64,000 nucleotides of DNA, taken from positions 372,001-436,000 of the forward strand of contig NZ_CP053482.1 in the NCBI RefSeq assembly GCF_016772315.1, given 5' to 3'. The notes below the pieces were generated by a model. That model did no database searches, was not told the DNA's origin, and saw nothing but the letters and a program-made list of their open reading frames with translations. The first letter of the stretch is position 1; each line of letters opens with the position of its first letter. Positions 34,922-43,472 of the stretch are shown here, piece by piece. The position numbers and the translations under genes are program-made. This DNA comes from Thiothrix subterranea (lineage in GTDB: Bacteria > Pseudomonadota > Gammaproteobacteria > Thiotrichales > Thiotrichaceae).

Positions 34922-36184
34922 CTAACCTGCCCGCAAGGTGTCGAGATAATCCGCCCACGCTTGCAGCATTTCGCGCCGTTCTGTCAGGTAGTCAGCCCGG
35001 TTATATGCCCGCCTGACTACGTTCTTGTCAGTGTGTGCAAGCTGTCGCTCTATCACGTCTGAATCCCACGCCCTGCTACCGTCTGGCTTGCGCATTTCGT
35101 TCAGGCGTGTGGATGCCATGCCCCTAAATCCGTGTGCGCACATTTCGCCGTCTGTGTAGCCCATATTGCGCAATGCCGCCGTGATGGTGTGGCCTGATAA
35201 GTATTGAGCATTCCCGCGAACATTGGGGAACACGTAGCGCCCCCGCCCGGTGTACTGGTGCAAGTCTTGCAGGATAGCCACGGCTTGCAGGGGTAACGGG
35301 ACGATGTGCCAATGCTGTTCCAGATTTGCCGCCTTGATGTGCTGCTTTGACTTCATGCGGGTGGCTTGAATTGTCCATGTAGCTGTTGTGAAATCGAATT
35401 CCGACCACTCAGCCGCCCGCAACTCTCCCGGCCTCAGCATAAGCAGAGGGGCAAGCCGTAGAATGTGCTTTGTCTGGATGTAACCATTGTAAACGTCGAT
35501 ATTGCGTAACAGCTTGCCGATCTCTACAGGGTCGGTAATGGCTGCCCTTGGTTTCTTCACCCTTGGGGCAAGTATCATTGTGGGGTCAATATCCGCCGGG
35601 TTACGGTCTGCCACCTCTAACACCATGCCGTATTTGAATGCGCCGCTGGTGATTTGCCGCATCAATGCCGCCTGAGTGGATGCGCCCCGCTTTTCCATTG
35701 CCAGCATGATACGTATCACATCCGAGGGGATTACATCCTTTACAGACTTTTGACCGATTACCGGGAACACATCACGGGAAAAAATGCGTAGCACCTTCTC
35801 CCGGTATGATTCACACCATTGGCTTTTGTTTCTTGGGAGTTCGCACCAGTCGAGCGCCAGTTCTTTGAATGTGGTCTTGGATGCTTCCGCTACCTTGTCC
35901 GCCCGCTTTGCCGTCATCGGGTCTATGCCCTTGGTTAGCCCTACTTTTGCCGCCTTGTGTGTGTTACGCGCCTCAGTAATGGTTATCTGTGGGTACGTGC
36001 CAATAGGTAGGGTTTTTCGCTTTCCAGCGTATTGGTAGTCCAGCCGCCAATACATGCCCATTCCGCCAGATTTCAACGGCTTAAGCTTGATATACAGCCC
36101 TTCACCATCCACCAACTTTCCTTTGTCCGGGATGATTTCATTTCTGTGAATGGCTTTTAAATCTTTGTCTTTGAGAATGCCCAC
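34922..36184 (-). CDS. int: Tyrosine integrase (P4/CP4-57 type, DUF4102)
   Basis: About 420 aa. The N-terminal DUF4102 arm-binding domain (DGEGLYIKLKPLKSGGMGMYWRLDYQYAGKRKTLPIGTYP) precedes a core-binding domain and a catalytic domain with LRPGELRAAEW (Arg), the TRMKSKQ lysine, AHGFRGMAST (His/Arg), QLAHTDKN (His) and RRAYNR (Tyr). GTG 36184 with GGAG 8 nt upstream is preferred to the TTG at 36220. It lies 140 bp from attR and should catalyse integration into the purH end. Confidence 0.95.
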   Translation of the reverse strand: MGILKDKDLKAIHRNEIIPDKGKLVDGEGLYIKLKPLKSGGMGMYWRLDYQYAGKRKTLPIGTYPQITITEARNTHKAAKVGLTKGIDPMTAKRADKVAEASKTTFKELALDWCELPRNKSQWCESYREKVLRIFSRDVFPVIGQKSVKDVIPSDVIRIMLAMEKRGASTQAALMRQITSGAFKYGMVLEVADRNPADIDPTMILAPRVKKPRAAITDPVEIGKLLRNIDVYNGYIQTKHILRLAPLLMLRPGELRAAEWSEFDFTTATWTIQATRMKSKQHIKAANLEQHWHIVPLPLQAVAILQDLHQYTGRGRYVFPNVRGNAQYLSGHTITAALRNMGYTDGEMCAHGFRGMASTRLNEMRKPDGSRAWDSDVIERQLAHTDKNVVRRAYNRADYLTERREMLQAWADYLDTLRAG

Positions 36185-36325
36185 GGTACTTGCTCCACAC
36201 TGCGAATAGATACCGCACAAGATACCGCGTCTTATTCGGTATCAGCAAGAATCAAAGCTGTGATATTGCCCCGTAAGTTGTTGTTTTGATACGTAGTGAG
36301 GCGGGATGAAATGCTTATGTAGAAA

Positions 36326-36344
36326 ATGCGCCACTTTAGGCACT
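36326..36344 (+). repeat. attR of the integrative element
   Basis: ATGCGCCACTTTAGGCACT, differing from attL by one silent base, followed by AA to complete a TAA stop in the purH frame. It is followed 24 bp later by the likely original purH terminator. Confidence 0.85.
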
Positions 36345-36367
36345 AATGGCTAATCAATAGTCACCAC

Positions 36368-36394
36368 AAAAAGGGCGCAATGTGCGCCCTTTTT
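36368..36394. terminator. Bidirectional terminator, probably the original purH terminator
   Basis: AAAAAGGGCGCA / ATG loop / TGCGCCCTTTTT, a perfect 12-bp stem with A and T tracts. It ends the leftward gene at 36394. Before the insertion it would have stood about 24 bp after the purH stop. Confidence 0.88.
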
Positions 36395-36753
36395 CAAAAT
36401 GGTACGTGGAACAGTTGGCGAATGCCTTGTTTCATGCGACTGCTGGCACTTTCTGATTGTGATTGCGAGGCAGCAAAGACTTCACGCGGCGTATAGCCAA
36501 ACGTTTCGTTAAACATGCCAAAGTCGATGCGAAAACTTTCACCTTCCACGTAATAAGAAAGCAATTCAACTAACGGCATTTCGCGATCATGGTGCGGTCT
36601 AACGGTTTTAATAAAACCTTGACGGCTTAACTCTGTCGTCGCTTTGATAATGCGCTTGCGATTATTTTCATCGACAACATGCCATGCGATTAAACCACTT
36701 TCCGGGGTTGCCTGATCATGGTCAATGGCTTTTAGGGTAAATGTCTTAATCAT
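36394..36753 (-). CDS. Conserved-looking small protein, unknown
   Basis: 119 aa from ATG 36753 (AGGAAA upstream). MIKTFTLKAIDHDQATPESGLIAWHVVDENN, then TELSRQGFIKTVRPHHDREMPLVELLSYYVEGE. It is soluble with no signal or membrane segment. A polar Ser-Gln-rich linker (ASQSQSESASSR) precedes the end. I do not recognise the family. First chromosomal gene right of the element, convergent to purH in the ancestral order. Confidence 0.6.
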   Translation of the reverse strand: MIKTFTLKAIDHDQATPESGLIAWHVVDENNRKRIIKATTELSRQGFIKTVRPHHDREMPLVELLSYYVEGESFRIDFGMFNETFGYTPREVFAASQSQSESASSRMKQGIRQLFHVPF

Positions 36754-36859
36754 CGTCTGTTTCCTGTGACCCACCAATAGTAGCAAGTTATCATAAAATT
36801 TATATATGATAAATATAAGCTAATGAACCAAAGATGAACAGAGAACAATTATTAAGCAA

Positions 36860-37591
36860 TTAAGCGTGACTAGCCGCTAACGGAATCCAAGTGCCATTGA
36901 CCAAACCTTCAATGGGTTGGAAGTTAATTTTGTAGCACATTTTGGGCGATTCATCGATCCAATAACCGGGGTACACAAACGCCAAACCGCATTGACGCGC
37001 TTGCTCAATTTGCCACAGTACCGCGAATGTACCCAAACCGCGTGCCTCACTGACGGAAGGATCAAAAAAAGTATAAACGGATGATAAGCCATTGTTTAAT
37101 TCATCCACAGCCGCCACCGCTAACAAACGCTCTTGTTCCCAAAACTCGACTAACCAAGTTTTGCACCAGCGTGTCAGCAAAAATCCGGCAAACGTATCCA
37201 TGCTGTCCGTATCCATACCCCCACCGGTATGGCGTTGTTGAATATAATCCCGATACAAGGCAGCGTATTCGTCTTTAAAACCACTACGATTTACCACCAC
37301 CCGTAAATCTTGATTACGTTTCCAATTGCGGCGCTGGGAACGGTTGGGTTTGAACGCATTCACCGCAATACGGCTGGAAACACAAGCGCTGCAATGGCGA
37401 CAATGCGGACGGTAAACATCACCGCCACTGCGCCGAAAGCCACTATCCAACAAGCGCCCATACAACTCAGACGTCATCTTATAACAAGGGTCAACCAACA
37501 AATTCATTGCCTGACGATCAGGCAAATACGGGCAAGGATGCACAGCAGTGATATACAGATTAAGACTGGCTTCTGCTGACATCCGATTCAT
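36860..37591 (-). CDS. bpt: Aspartate/glutamate leucyltransferase
   Basis: 243 aa. Bpt transfers leucine from Leu-tRNA to proteins starting with Asp or Glu, feeding the ClpS/ClpAP N-end rule pathway. Family marks: HPCPYLPDRQAMNLLVDP, YRPHCRHCSACVSSRIAV, FKPNRSQRRNWKRN, QQRHTGGGMDTDSMDTFAGFL, YPGYWIDESPKMCYKINFQP. It follows the FNR-like gene with a 3-bp gap and is probably cotranscribed with it. Confidence 0.93.
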   Translation of the reverse strand: MNRMSAEASLNLYITAVHPCPYLPDRQAMNLLVDPCYKMTSELYGRLLDSGFRRSGGDVYRPHCRHCSACVSSRIAVNAFKPNRSQRRNWKRNQDLRVVVNRSGFKDEYAALYRDYIQQRHTGGGMDTDSMDTFAGFLLTRWCKTWLVEFWEQERLLAVAAVDELNNGLSSVYTFFDPSVSEARGLGTFAVLWQIEQARQCGLAFVYPGYWIDESPKMCYKINFQPIEGLVNGTWIPLAASHA

Positions 37592-37594
37592 GAC

Positions 37595-38299
37595 TCAACA
37601 ACTCCCACTGGAACAGACTGCTTTACGCAAGCCATCAACATTTTCAAGCTGAATGCTACCGCGTTGTTCGTTAAGAAACCCTTGGCGCTTCCAATCCGAC
37701 AGAAAACGGCTCACGGTTTCGATCGTCAAACCCAATAATTCACCGATTTCAGCACGAGATAATGATAAAGCCACCCAACCACCGTTGCTGTTTTCACACC
37801 AACGAATCAGGAACGAAGCGAGACGCTCGGCGGCTTTTTTAGCACCCAATTCCAACATCATGTCTTCAGCTTCACGCAAATGCTGAATCCAACGTTTCAT
37901 CATGGTGTTTTCAATTTCGGCATTTTGTTTTTTTAATTCTGACAGATCTGCTAAGGGTAAACGGCAGACTTCAATGTCATTAAGGGGAATCGCGGTATGG
38001 TTATAAGCTTCCCCGGCGAAACCGTCGAAACCAAACAAATCACCGGTACGCAACACCCGTACAATCTGGGTACGGCCATTAGGCAGGGTTTTAATCAGCT
38101 TCACCAAGCCTTTGCGCAAGGTAAACGCATTCACGGAATTATCGCCCTGATGGTAAACCGTTTCATCGGCAGCATAGGTGACGACAGACGGTTGAAACGC
38201 CTGTATTTCAATGAGCCTATCCCGTGGCAATTGCGCAAAAATGCTCAAATGCCGAATCTGGCAGGATTGGCAGTGTCCCCTACCTTTGATGTTTGACAT
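37595..38299 (-). CDS. FNR/CRP-family regulator with incomplete iron-sulfur cysteine set
   Basis: 234 aa. Cyclic-nucleotide-binding-like fold (YHQGDNSVNAFTLRKGLVKL, LRTGDLFGFDGFAG) and a C-terminal HTH (SRAEIGELLGLTIETVSRFLSDWKRQG) with the FNR-type E..SR recognition helix. The N-terminus GHCQSCQIRHLSIF aligns with FNR, but the third cysteine is Ser. The central cysteine (EVCRLPL) is kept. Binding of a [4Fe-4S] cluster is thus uncertain. AAGGAGAG precedes the ATG. A frameshifted paralogue lies at 42692. Confidence 0.9.
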   Translation of the reverse strand: MSNIKGRGHCQSCQIRHLSIFAQLPRDRLIEIQAFQPSVVTYAADETVYHQGDNSVNAFTLRKGLVKLIKTLPNGRTQIVRVLRTGDLFGFDGFAGEAYNHTAIPLNDIEVCRLPLADLSELKKQNAEIENTMMKRWIQHLREAEDMMLELGAKKAAERLASFLIRWCENSNGGWVALSLSRAEIGELLGLTIETVSRFLSDWKRQGFLNEQRGSIQLENVDGLRKAVCSSGSC

Positions 38300-38385
38300 A
38301 CCCTCTCCTTAGTTTTACCGCTAGTATAACGGCATATTACCCTTATACTCTAAGTGTATGGAGAGGGTATGGCAAGAAGCCCGCG

Positions 38386-39036
38386 TTACTGCGCGAGATT
38401 TTTCACGACCACAAAAGCACCGCGCAAATCGCCTTCTTTATAACCCGTGGCTTTGTCTTGTGGGTACAGCTCGGTTAACTTAGCGGTGACGGCTGGGCTG
38501 AGTTCGGTGCCGTGGCATTTCAAACAAACCGCAGCGGTCGGGATCGCTTTCATGAAACGGAATTCATTGTTGACCACTTCCGCGTAAGCGATGGTTGCAG
38601 GGTCTGCACCGGCGGCTTTTTTCGCTTCAAAATCGTTTAATACAGCGGTTTGCCATTCATTGGCCTGACCCATTACTGGGTTACGGTTTTTCAAGCTTAC
38701 CCGGCTGACTTCCATGCCCTTTTCGGCTGAAACGGCTTTGGCAATTTCCGGCGCTTTGGTGTGGCAAATGCCCATCGCTTCAACCGGGCCACCGGCTTTC
38801 ATGGCGGCTTCGAGTTCGCCTTTGAGTGTACCACCCAAGGCTTGTACAGCACCTTTGGCGGATTCTACCAACGCGGCTTTGTCAACGGCGGGCGCAGCAG
38901 ATGCCGGAGCCGCTTGTTGTGCAGCGACGTCGGTTTGAGCCGGAGCAGCAGCAGGCGCTTCAGCGGCTTTCTCTGCTTTTTCACCGCACGCGGTCAGCAA
39001 TGCTGCCAAACTCACCATTACCATATACTTATTCAT
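38386..39036 (-). CDS. DUF3365 haem lipoprotein
   Basis: 216 aa. Lipoprotein signal (LAALLTACG), Ala/Pro-rich linker, then a DUF3365 (Tll0287-like) sensor-type domain: MGICHTKAPEIAKAVSAEKGMEVSRVSLKNRNP, NEWQTAVLNDFEAKK, and a c-type haem site CLKCHG near residue 173. Such domains bind one haem c and are linked to redox sensing or electron transfer in the periplasm. Single gene here. Confidence 0.85.
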   Translation of the reverse strand: MNKYMVMVSLAALLTACGEKAEKAAEAPAAAPAQTDVAAQQAAPASAAPAVDKAALVESAKGAVQALGGTLKGELEAAMKAGGPVEAMGICHTKAPEIAKAVSAEKGMEVSRVSLKNRNPVMGQANEWQTAVLNDFEAKKAAGADPATIAYAEVVNNEFRFMKAIPTAAVCLKCHGTELSPAVTAKLTELYPQDKATGYKEGDLRGAFVVVKNLAQ

Positions 39037-39119
39037 ATCAACACCTTCACATTAAAAATAATAACCTAAAGCACGCCGAGCAAACTGCCTGAACCCTTGC
39101 CTCGGTGCATTGAAAAAGA

Positions 39120-39587
39120 TCAAAAACTATCGGCTAAGCCAGCTTCATCCTTGATGAACAAAATATTATCGACCTTACCAGCTTTCACTTTCACCAGGGT
39201 AACGTGATCTTTTTGACGCGGCATGAACGCCAAATCTGCGGCCTCATAGCCCAGCACAATCGTGTAAGGGCGTTCCTGCATTTTTGGAATCGCAAACATT
39301 TTAGTAATCATGCTCGGCATCCCGCTAATGTCTGCCAGAAAATACGCCTGCTTGCTGATCAGAAAATCGGGCGTTTGCTGTTTCAGATAATCATTGACCA
39401 AATCGGATGCGGGTTTTTCCACCGTGAATAACAGCGTTTGAACGTCTGGCGCAACCGTGACGGCTTTATCGTGCTGATCTTTCAGCGTAATCGCGGGCAA
39501 ACTATCGCCGACTTTCAATTCAGCCGCAAATGCGGTGGTATTCAAGCCGACACACAGCAAGGTAAGTAATAACAATTTTTTCAACAT
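39120..39587 (-). CDS. Periplasmic thioredoxin-fold protein without active cysteines
   Basis: 155 aa. Sec signal peptide (MLKKLLLLTLLCVGLNTTAFA), then ELKVGDSLPAITLKDQHDKAVTV as in AhpC/TlpA-type redoxins. No CxxC or peroxidatic Cys is present in the mature part, so it is not an ordinary thioredoxin. It lies 24 bp after the outer-membrane protein gene on the same strand and is probably in its Zur-box-controlled unit. Confidence 0.6.
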   Translation of the reverse strand: MLKKLLLLTLLCVGLNTTAFAAELKVGDSLPAITLKDQHDKAVTVAPDVQTLLFTVEKPASDLVNDYLKQQTPDFLISKQAYFLADISGMPSMITKMFAIPKMQERPYTIVLGYEAADLAFMPRQKDHVTLVKVKAGKVDNILFIKDEAGLADSF

Positions 39588-39611
39588 AAAAACCTCTCAG
39601 GTTCATTAGGG

Positions 39612-40937
39612 TTAGTGATCGTGGTGGTCGCCGTCATGCCCGTTATCCAAGCTCCACTGGTATTGCAGCATGAATTGGTCAAAGGTTTTGTTGACAGCTT
39701 CGCTGCGCCCGTCGCCGTTGGTGTCTTCGCCGACATCAAAATTGTTATGAGCAGCTTCCAAGCGTACTTGGTGCTGCTTGGCTGGCTGCCAAGTCACTGC
39801 AACTGTATTGCGTTTCATATCATTAAAATAGCTGGTCTGGGTTGGGAATGGCGCAACGCTAGGGCGACGGGCTTCATGCGTGCCACCGACGCGTTCGTGG
39901 CGCAAACCCACCTGCCATTTCGGGGCAACATGGTAAGTCCCCTGCATCGAATAGCCGTCCACATGCAAATCACGCGGTTGCCCGATCAGATTGGGCTTGT
40001 CTTCGTGGAAATTCAGCGTCAAGTCTTTGTTCTGGTAAAGGTATTCGGCGGCGACTTTGAAATTGCCCACCTCTCCACTCTTGCCCGCATCGTGTTGATA
40101 AGCGGCACTGGTACTCCACAGCGTGGCTTCGCCGCTCAAACCGTGATCGGCCTCGTTGATGCCGGGGTGGTACTGGTGCAATTCCTGATGCTGGCGCGAT
40201 TGGAGGTAGGATACACCGCCGCTGATGGCGTGTTTTTCGCCCAATTCTTTTTCAGCTTTGAGGTAAACATGGCTGACTTGCGGGAAATCGGGGTGTTCGG
40301 GGTAGCTAATATTGGCGGTTTTACCCTTGCTGGTTTTATACCCCGTGACACTTTCCTCTTGCGCGGCAATGCCACGATTGCCGCCATCCAGCAGTTCCAC
40401 GCCGGTTTTTAGGTGCGTTCCGGCAATTTCCGGTTGCCATTCCAGTTGCATACCTTTTTCGATCAAACCGCCGTCCAGCAGCATTTGCACCGGCAAGTTT
40501 TGCTGCACGAAGTCAGACTCGTGCGGGTGAATATTGTTTGCGCCGAAAGCACTCAATAGCTTGCCCGCTTTGACGCTGGTATTGGCAGGCAGGTGGTAAC
40601 GCGCCCACGCTTCTTCCAGTTCGGCTTCACCGGCTTCGGGCAAAATCACGCCTTTGATGCTTCCATCGAGCTTGTCGCTGGCTTGCCAATCCAGCCCTGC
40701 TTCGATGCTGCGCAGGTGTGCGCCCTGCTCCAAGCCGCCGTGCGAATGACCTTCATGCCCACCCGCACCATCCTGATGAACGTTGTAAACACCGAGGGCT
40801 TGCCCCGCATAACTGCCTGCGTCGCCGCCTTCCGAATCGCCATACAGCACGGAATCGACGTACAACAGCGGCTCAACGTCCGCCGCTAACACCTGACCCG
40901 ACATCAGCAACACACCGAGTGCGATATTTCCCTTCAT
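39612..40937 (-). CDS. His-rich outer-membrane beta-barrel protein, Zur-linked
   Basis: 441 aa from ATG 40937 (signal peptide MKGNIALGVLLMSGQVLAA). A His/Gly loop (GGHEGHSHGGLEQGAH) follows the first strands, and the end is HDGDHHDH. The body is porin-like (strands ending in aromatics, KVAAEYLYQNKDLTLNF, FMLQYQWSL). It has no TonB box or plug. It is similar in layout to the Zur-locus protein at 60218. A TTGCAA-N5-TTGCAA site just upstream supports zinc control. Probably a passive zinc channel. Confidence 0.75.
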   Translation of the reverse strand: MKGNIALGVLLMSGQVLAADVEPLLYVDSVLYGDSEGGDAGSYAGQALGVYNVHQDGAGGHEGHSHGGLEQGAHLRSIEAGLDWQASDKLDGSIKGVILPEAGEAELEEAWARYHLPANTSVKAGKLLSAFGANNIHPHESDFVQQNLPVQMLLDGGLIEKGMQLEWQPEIAGTHLKTGVELLDGGNRGIAAQEESVTGYKTSKGKTANISYPEHPDFPQVSHVYLKAEKELGEKHAISGGVSYLQSRQHQELHQYHPGINEADHGLSGEATLWSTSAAYQHDAGKSGEVGNFKVAAEYLYQNKDLTLNFHEDKPNLIGQPRDLHVDGYSMQGTYHVAPKWQVGLRHERVGGTHEARRPSVAPFPTQTSYFNDMKRNTVAVTWQPAKQHQVRLEAAHNNFDVGEDTNGDGRSEAVNKTFDQFMLQYQWSLDNGHDGDHHDH

Positions 40938-40952
40938 TTTCTCATTCTCAAC

Positions 40953-40969
40953 TTGCAACAAAGTTGCAA
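40953..40969. promoter_or_regulatory. Putative Zur box 1
   Basis: TTGCAACAAAGTTGCAA, 16 bp before the outer-membrane protein start. It matches three further sites in the zur locus. Confidence 0.8.
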
Positions 40970-41018
40970 ATTATAACACAAGAAAACCGGAGTGCTGTTT
41001 GAGATTCCGCAATTCATC

Positions 41019-41294
41019 TCAGAGTTGGCGCGGTTTCAACACTTTATGTTCAAACACAAAACTGCCGAAGGGGATGAATGCGGCAAACAAGCCCATCCCC
41101 AATTGTTGCAAGTTCAGGTGTTTGCCTGCAAAAAAAGCCATTAAGGTGACGACATAGACAATAAAGGCTGCGCCGTGGATCGAACCCATCAGGGTCACGG
41201 CTTCGGGGTAGCCGAATAAGCGTTTGGCAGGAACAGCCAAAAACAGTAGCAATAACAGCGTGCTGCCTTCGAGGATGGCAATTTTACTCAGCAT
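41019..41294 (-). CDS. DUF3817 membrane protein
   Basis: 91 aa with three helices: ILEGSTLLLLLFLAVPAKRLFGYPEAVTLMGSIHGAAFIVYV and LGMGLFAAFIPFGSFVFEHKVL. This matches DUF3817 (integral membrane proteins of unknown role, related to the YdzA/MMPL-adjacent family). Single gene. Confidence 0.8.
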   Translation of the reverse strand: MLSKIAILEGSTLLLLLFLAVPAKRLFGYPEAVTLMGSIHGAAFIVYVVTLMAFFAGKHLNLQQLGMGLFAAFIPFGSFVFEHKVLKPRQL

Positions 41295-41307
41295 GGGAAT
41301 TCTCGGT

Positions 41308-41367
41308 AGCCTTGGTTAAGTGGCTAGGATGGGGCTTTTCCGAGTATTTTACTTTGATATTTCTAAA
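41308..41367. repeat. Dispersed repeat, copy A
   Basis: AGCCTTGGTTAA...AGGATGGGGCTTTTCC...TTTGATATTT, matching copy B at 44909-44966 with small indels. It lies upstream of the DUF3817 gene. Confidence 0.7.
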
Positions 41368-41464
41368 TTTGATAAAAGTTTAATCAAAAATCAGGTGCAA
41401 CTTTGCGATTTTGCAAAACAATCTAAATTAGAAATTAATAATATAGTGACATATTAATTTTTAG

Positions 41465-42691
41465 ATGGGTAACATCGCTATGTTCAACTTACGTCATAAA
41501 TTGGGGGATGCTTATTCTCCATTATATTTTTTGTCTGCATTGGGCGCAGGTGGCGCGGTTGTCACCTTTTTTATGTACCTGATGTTCATGACCCCGCACA
41601 AAGGCACGCCGATACCCACATGGGAATCGTTGCAGGCAGTGCTGCAAGGTGACAACCCCATGTTGCAACTGCTGGTAGCCGTTTCGCTGTTGGGAATTAT
41701 CGTACTTTCTGTGTTGCATGTGCGCTTGCTGGTATGGAATGTGAATGAATACCGCTACTTCCGCCAAAGCGCAACCTTCCATAAATTGCGCCAAAGCAAT
41801 TCGGAAGTGCAATTTATGGCGATTCCACTGACATTTGCGATGACGATTAACGTCGGTTTCATTTTGGGTGCGCTGTTTGTGCCGGGATTGTGGAATGTGG
41901 TGGAATATTTGTTCCCGCTGGCAATTCTAGCATTCGGGATTACTGGCTGGTTTGCAGCACGTATTTTCATTGATTTTATGAGTCGGGTGCTGGTCACGGG
42001 GCATTTTGATTGCAGCCGCAATAATAACCTGAGTCAGATGCTGGCCATTTTTGCGTTTGGCATGGTTGGGGTGGGGTTTTCCGCTGCGGCGGCGATGAGC
42101 GAAGTGCCGCTGACCTCCGGTATTGGTTTGGTGCTATCACTGCTGTTTATTAGTACGGCAAGTTTATTGGCAGTCACCAAGTTGATTTTGGGCTTCCGCG
42201 CTATGTTGGAACATGGCATTGACCGTGAATCCTCGGTGTCATTGTGGATCATTATCCCTATCATTACCGTGAGTGGCATTGCGCTGTATCGCTTGTCAAT
42301 GGCGATGCACCACAATTTTGGCTTGCATGTTGAACCGGTTGAAAGCCTTGGGCTACTGACCGTGCTGCTCAGTGTGCAAATTTTGTTTGCGATACTGGGC
42401 TACGCTGTCATGAAAAAGCTGGGCTATTTTAATGCTTATGTGTACGGCAAGGAAAAAAGTGCGGGGTCATTCGCGCTGATTTGCCCAGGGGTCGCGGGTT
42501 ATGTGATGGGCTTTTTCTTTATCCATGTCGGGCTGGTCGGCACCGGCTTGCTGGAAAAGAATTCGCTGGCGTATTTCTTCCTGCTCGTGCCGTTGGTGGT
42601 GTTGCAAATCCAAACCTTGTGGGGTTTGTTTCACTTGAATGCTAAGTTGTTGAAACAACAGCCGCTACTACCGCTGCCGATAACGGCGTAA
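41465..42691 (+). CDS. Multi-pass membrane protein, TDT/TehA-like
   Basis: 408 aa with about ten transmembrane helices and few charged loops. The overall layout recalls the tellurite-resistance/dicarboxylate transporter fold (TDT), which in sulfur bacteria includes sulfite-export-like and TsoY-type proteins. Motifs such as YSPLYFLSALGAGG, IPLTFAMTINVGFILGALF and FHLNAKLLKQ are seen but are not diagnostic to me. A second ATG at 41480 is possible. Convergent with the frameshifted FNR-like gene. Confidence 0.6.
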   Translation: MGNIAMFNLRHKLGDAYSPLYFLSALGAGGAVVTFFMYLMFMTPHKGTPIPTWESLQAVLQGDNPMLQLLVAVSLLGIIVLSVLHVRLLVWNVNEYRYFRQSATFHKLRQSNSEVQFMAIPLTFAMTINVGFILGALFVPGLWNVVEYLFPLAILAFGITGWFAARIFIDFMSRVLVTGHFDCSRNNNLSQMLAIFAFGMVGVGFSAAAAMSEVPLTSGIGLVLSLLFISTASLLAVTKLILGFRAMLEHGIDRESSVSLWIIIPIITVSGIALYRLSMAMHHNFGLHVEPVESLGLLTVLLSVQILFAILGYAVMKKLGYFNAYVYGKEKSAGSFALICPGVAGYVMGFFFIHVGLVGTGLLEKNSLAYFFLLVPLVVLQIQTLWGLFHLNAKLLKQQPLLPLPITA

Positions 42692-43398
42692 CTACTCATC
42701 AATCCCCACGGCACGACGCAACCCGGCAGCATCCAGCATTTGGATGTTGCCGCGAGCTTCCCCGATAAAGCCCTGACGTTTCCAATCCGCAAGGAAACGG
42801 CTGACGGTTTCAATCGTCACGCCCAATAACTCCCCGATTTCACCGCGATTCAAGGGCAACGCTACCCACGTATCCGGCGCATTGCCCGCACACCAACGCA
42901 ATAAAAATGATGCTAACCGTTCAGCCGCTTTTTTCGCGCCTAATTCCACCAACATGCTTTCGGCGCGGTGCAGGCGTTCCAGCCAACGCTTGGTCATTTC
43001 GGTTTCAATTTTAGGGTGGGTTTGCTTGAGTTTGAGTAAATCCGACAAGGGTAAACGGCAAACTTCCACCGTATTGAGTGCGATAGCCGAATGCTTATAA
43101 TCGACCCCCGACAAACCGCCAAATCCGAAGAAATCCCCATCGCGCAGCAATTGTACAATGTGCGAACGCCCATCCGCTAACGTATTGACAATTTTGACAA
43201 AACCTTGGCGCAAAGTGAACGCATAACGAGCATCCATCCCTGATGGTAGATAATTTCATCCGGCGCATACTGGATAATGGCGGGTTGAAACGCCTGAATT
43301 TGTTCCACCTCGGTGGCATCCAAGGTAGCAAAAATCGTAATGGGTCGAATACTACAGGTCGAGCAATGACCTTTGGCTTGTTGGTGTGGCACGCGCAT
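42692..43398 (-). pseudogene. FNR/CRP-family regulator broken by a frameshift
   Basis: Paralogue of the 37595 regulator: GHCSTCSIRPITIFATL versus GHCQSCQIRHLSIFAQL, and near identity through LGAKKAAERLASFLLRWC and IETVSRFLADWKRQGF. The frame breaks near 43238: after YHQG the reading continues correctly only in another frame (DARYAFTLRQGFVK). A one-base deletion explains it. The rest is intact, so recent decay or a base-call error are both possible. Confidence 0.85.
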
Positions 43399-43472
43399 TA
43401 CCCTTGGGAAATATTATTAGTGATTTATAATATACCCATGTTGTGATCAGGCGCAAAATTAAGGGTAATTGA

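Larger units (their letters stand above)
24825..36344. mobile_element. Integrative element inserted in the 3' end of purH
   Basis: Bounded by ATGCGCCATTTTAGGCACT (24825-24843) and ATGCGCCACTTTAGGCACT (36326-36344). Both copies encode the purH ending RHFRH-stop. The tyrosine integrase lies next to the right end and a serine resolvase next to the left end. Cargo: AlpA-like regulator, primase zinc ribbon, DUF3987 protein, two ribbon-helix-helix repressors, a DUF5681-like protein, small coupled genes and a 710-residue membrane protein. Size and gene kinds resemble P4/PICI-type satellites, but no capsid, terminase large subunit or conjugation gene is seen. Confidence 0.88.

Noticed and set aside
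40136..40412. Plus-strand frames opposite the outer-membrane protein gene
   Set aside because: They are antisense shadows with no ribosome sites or recognisable motifs.
41340..41400. TTTGATAAAAGTTTAATCAAAA as an FNR box upstream of the 41465 gene
   Set aside because: The half-sites are 9 bp apart, not 4, so it does not fit the FNR consensus.
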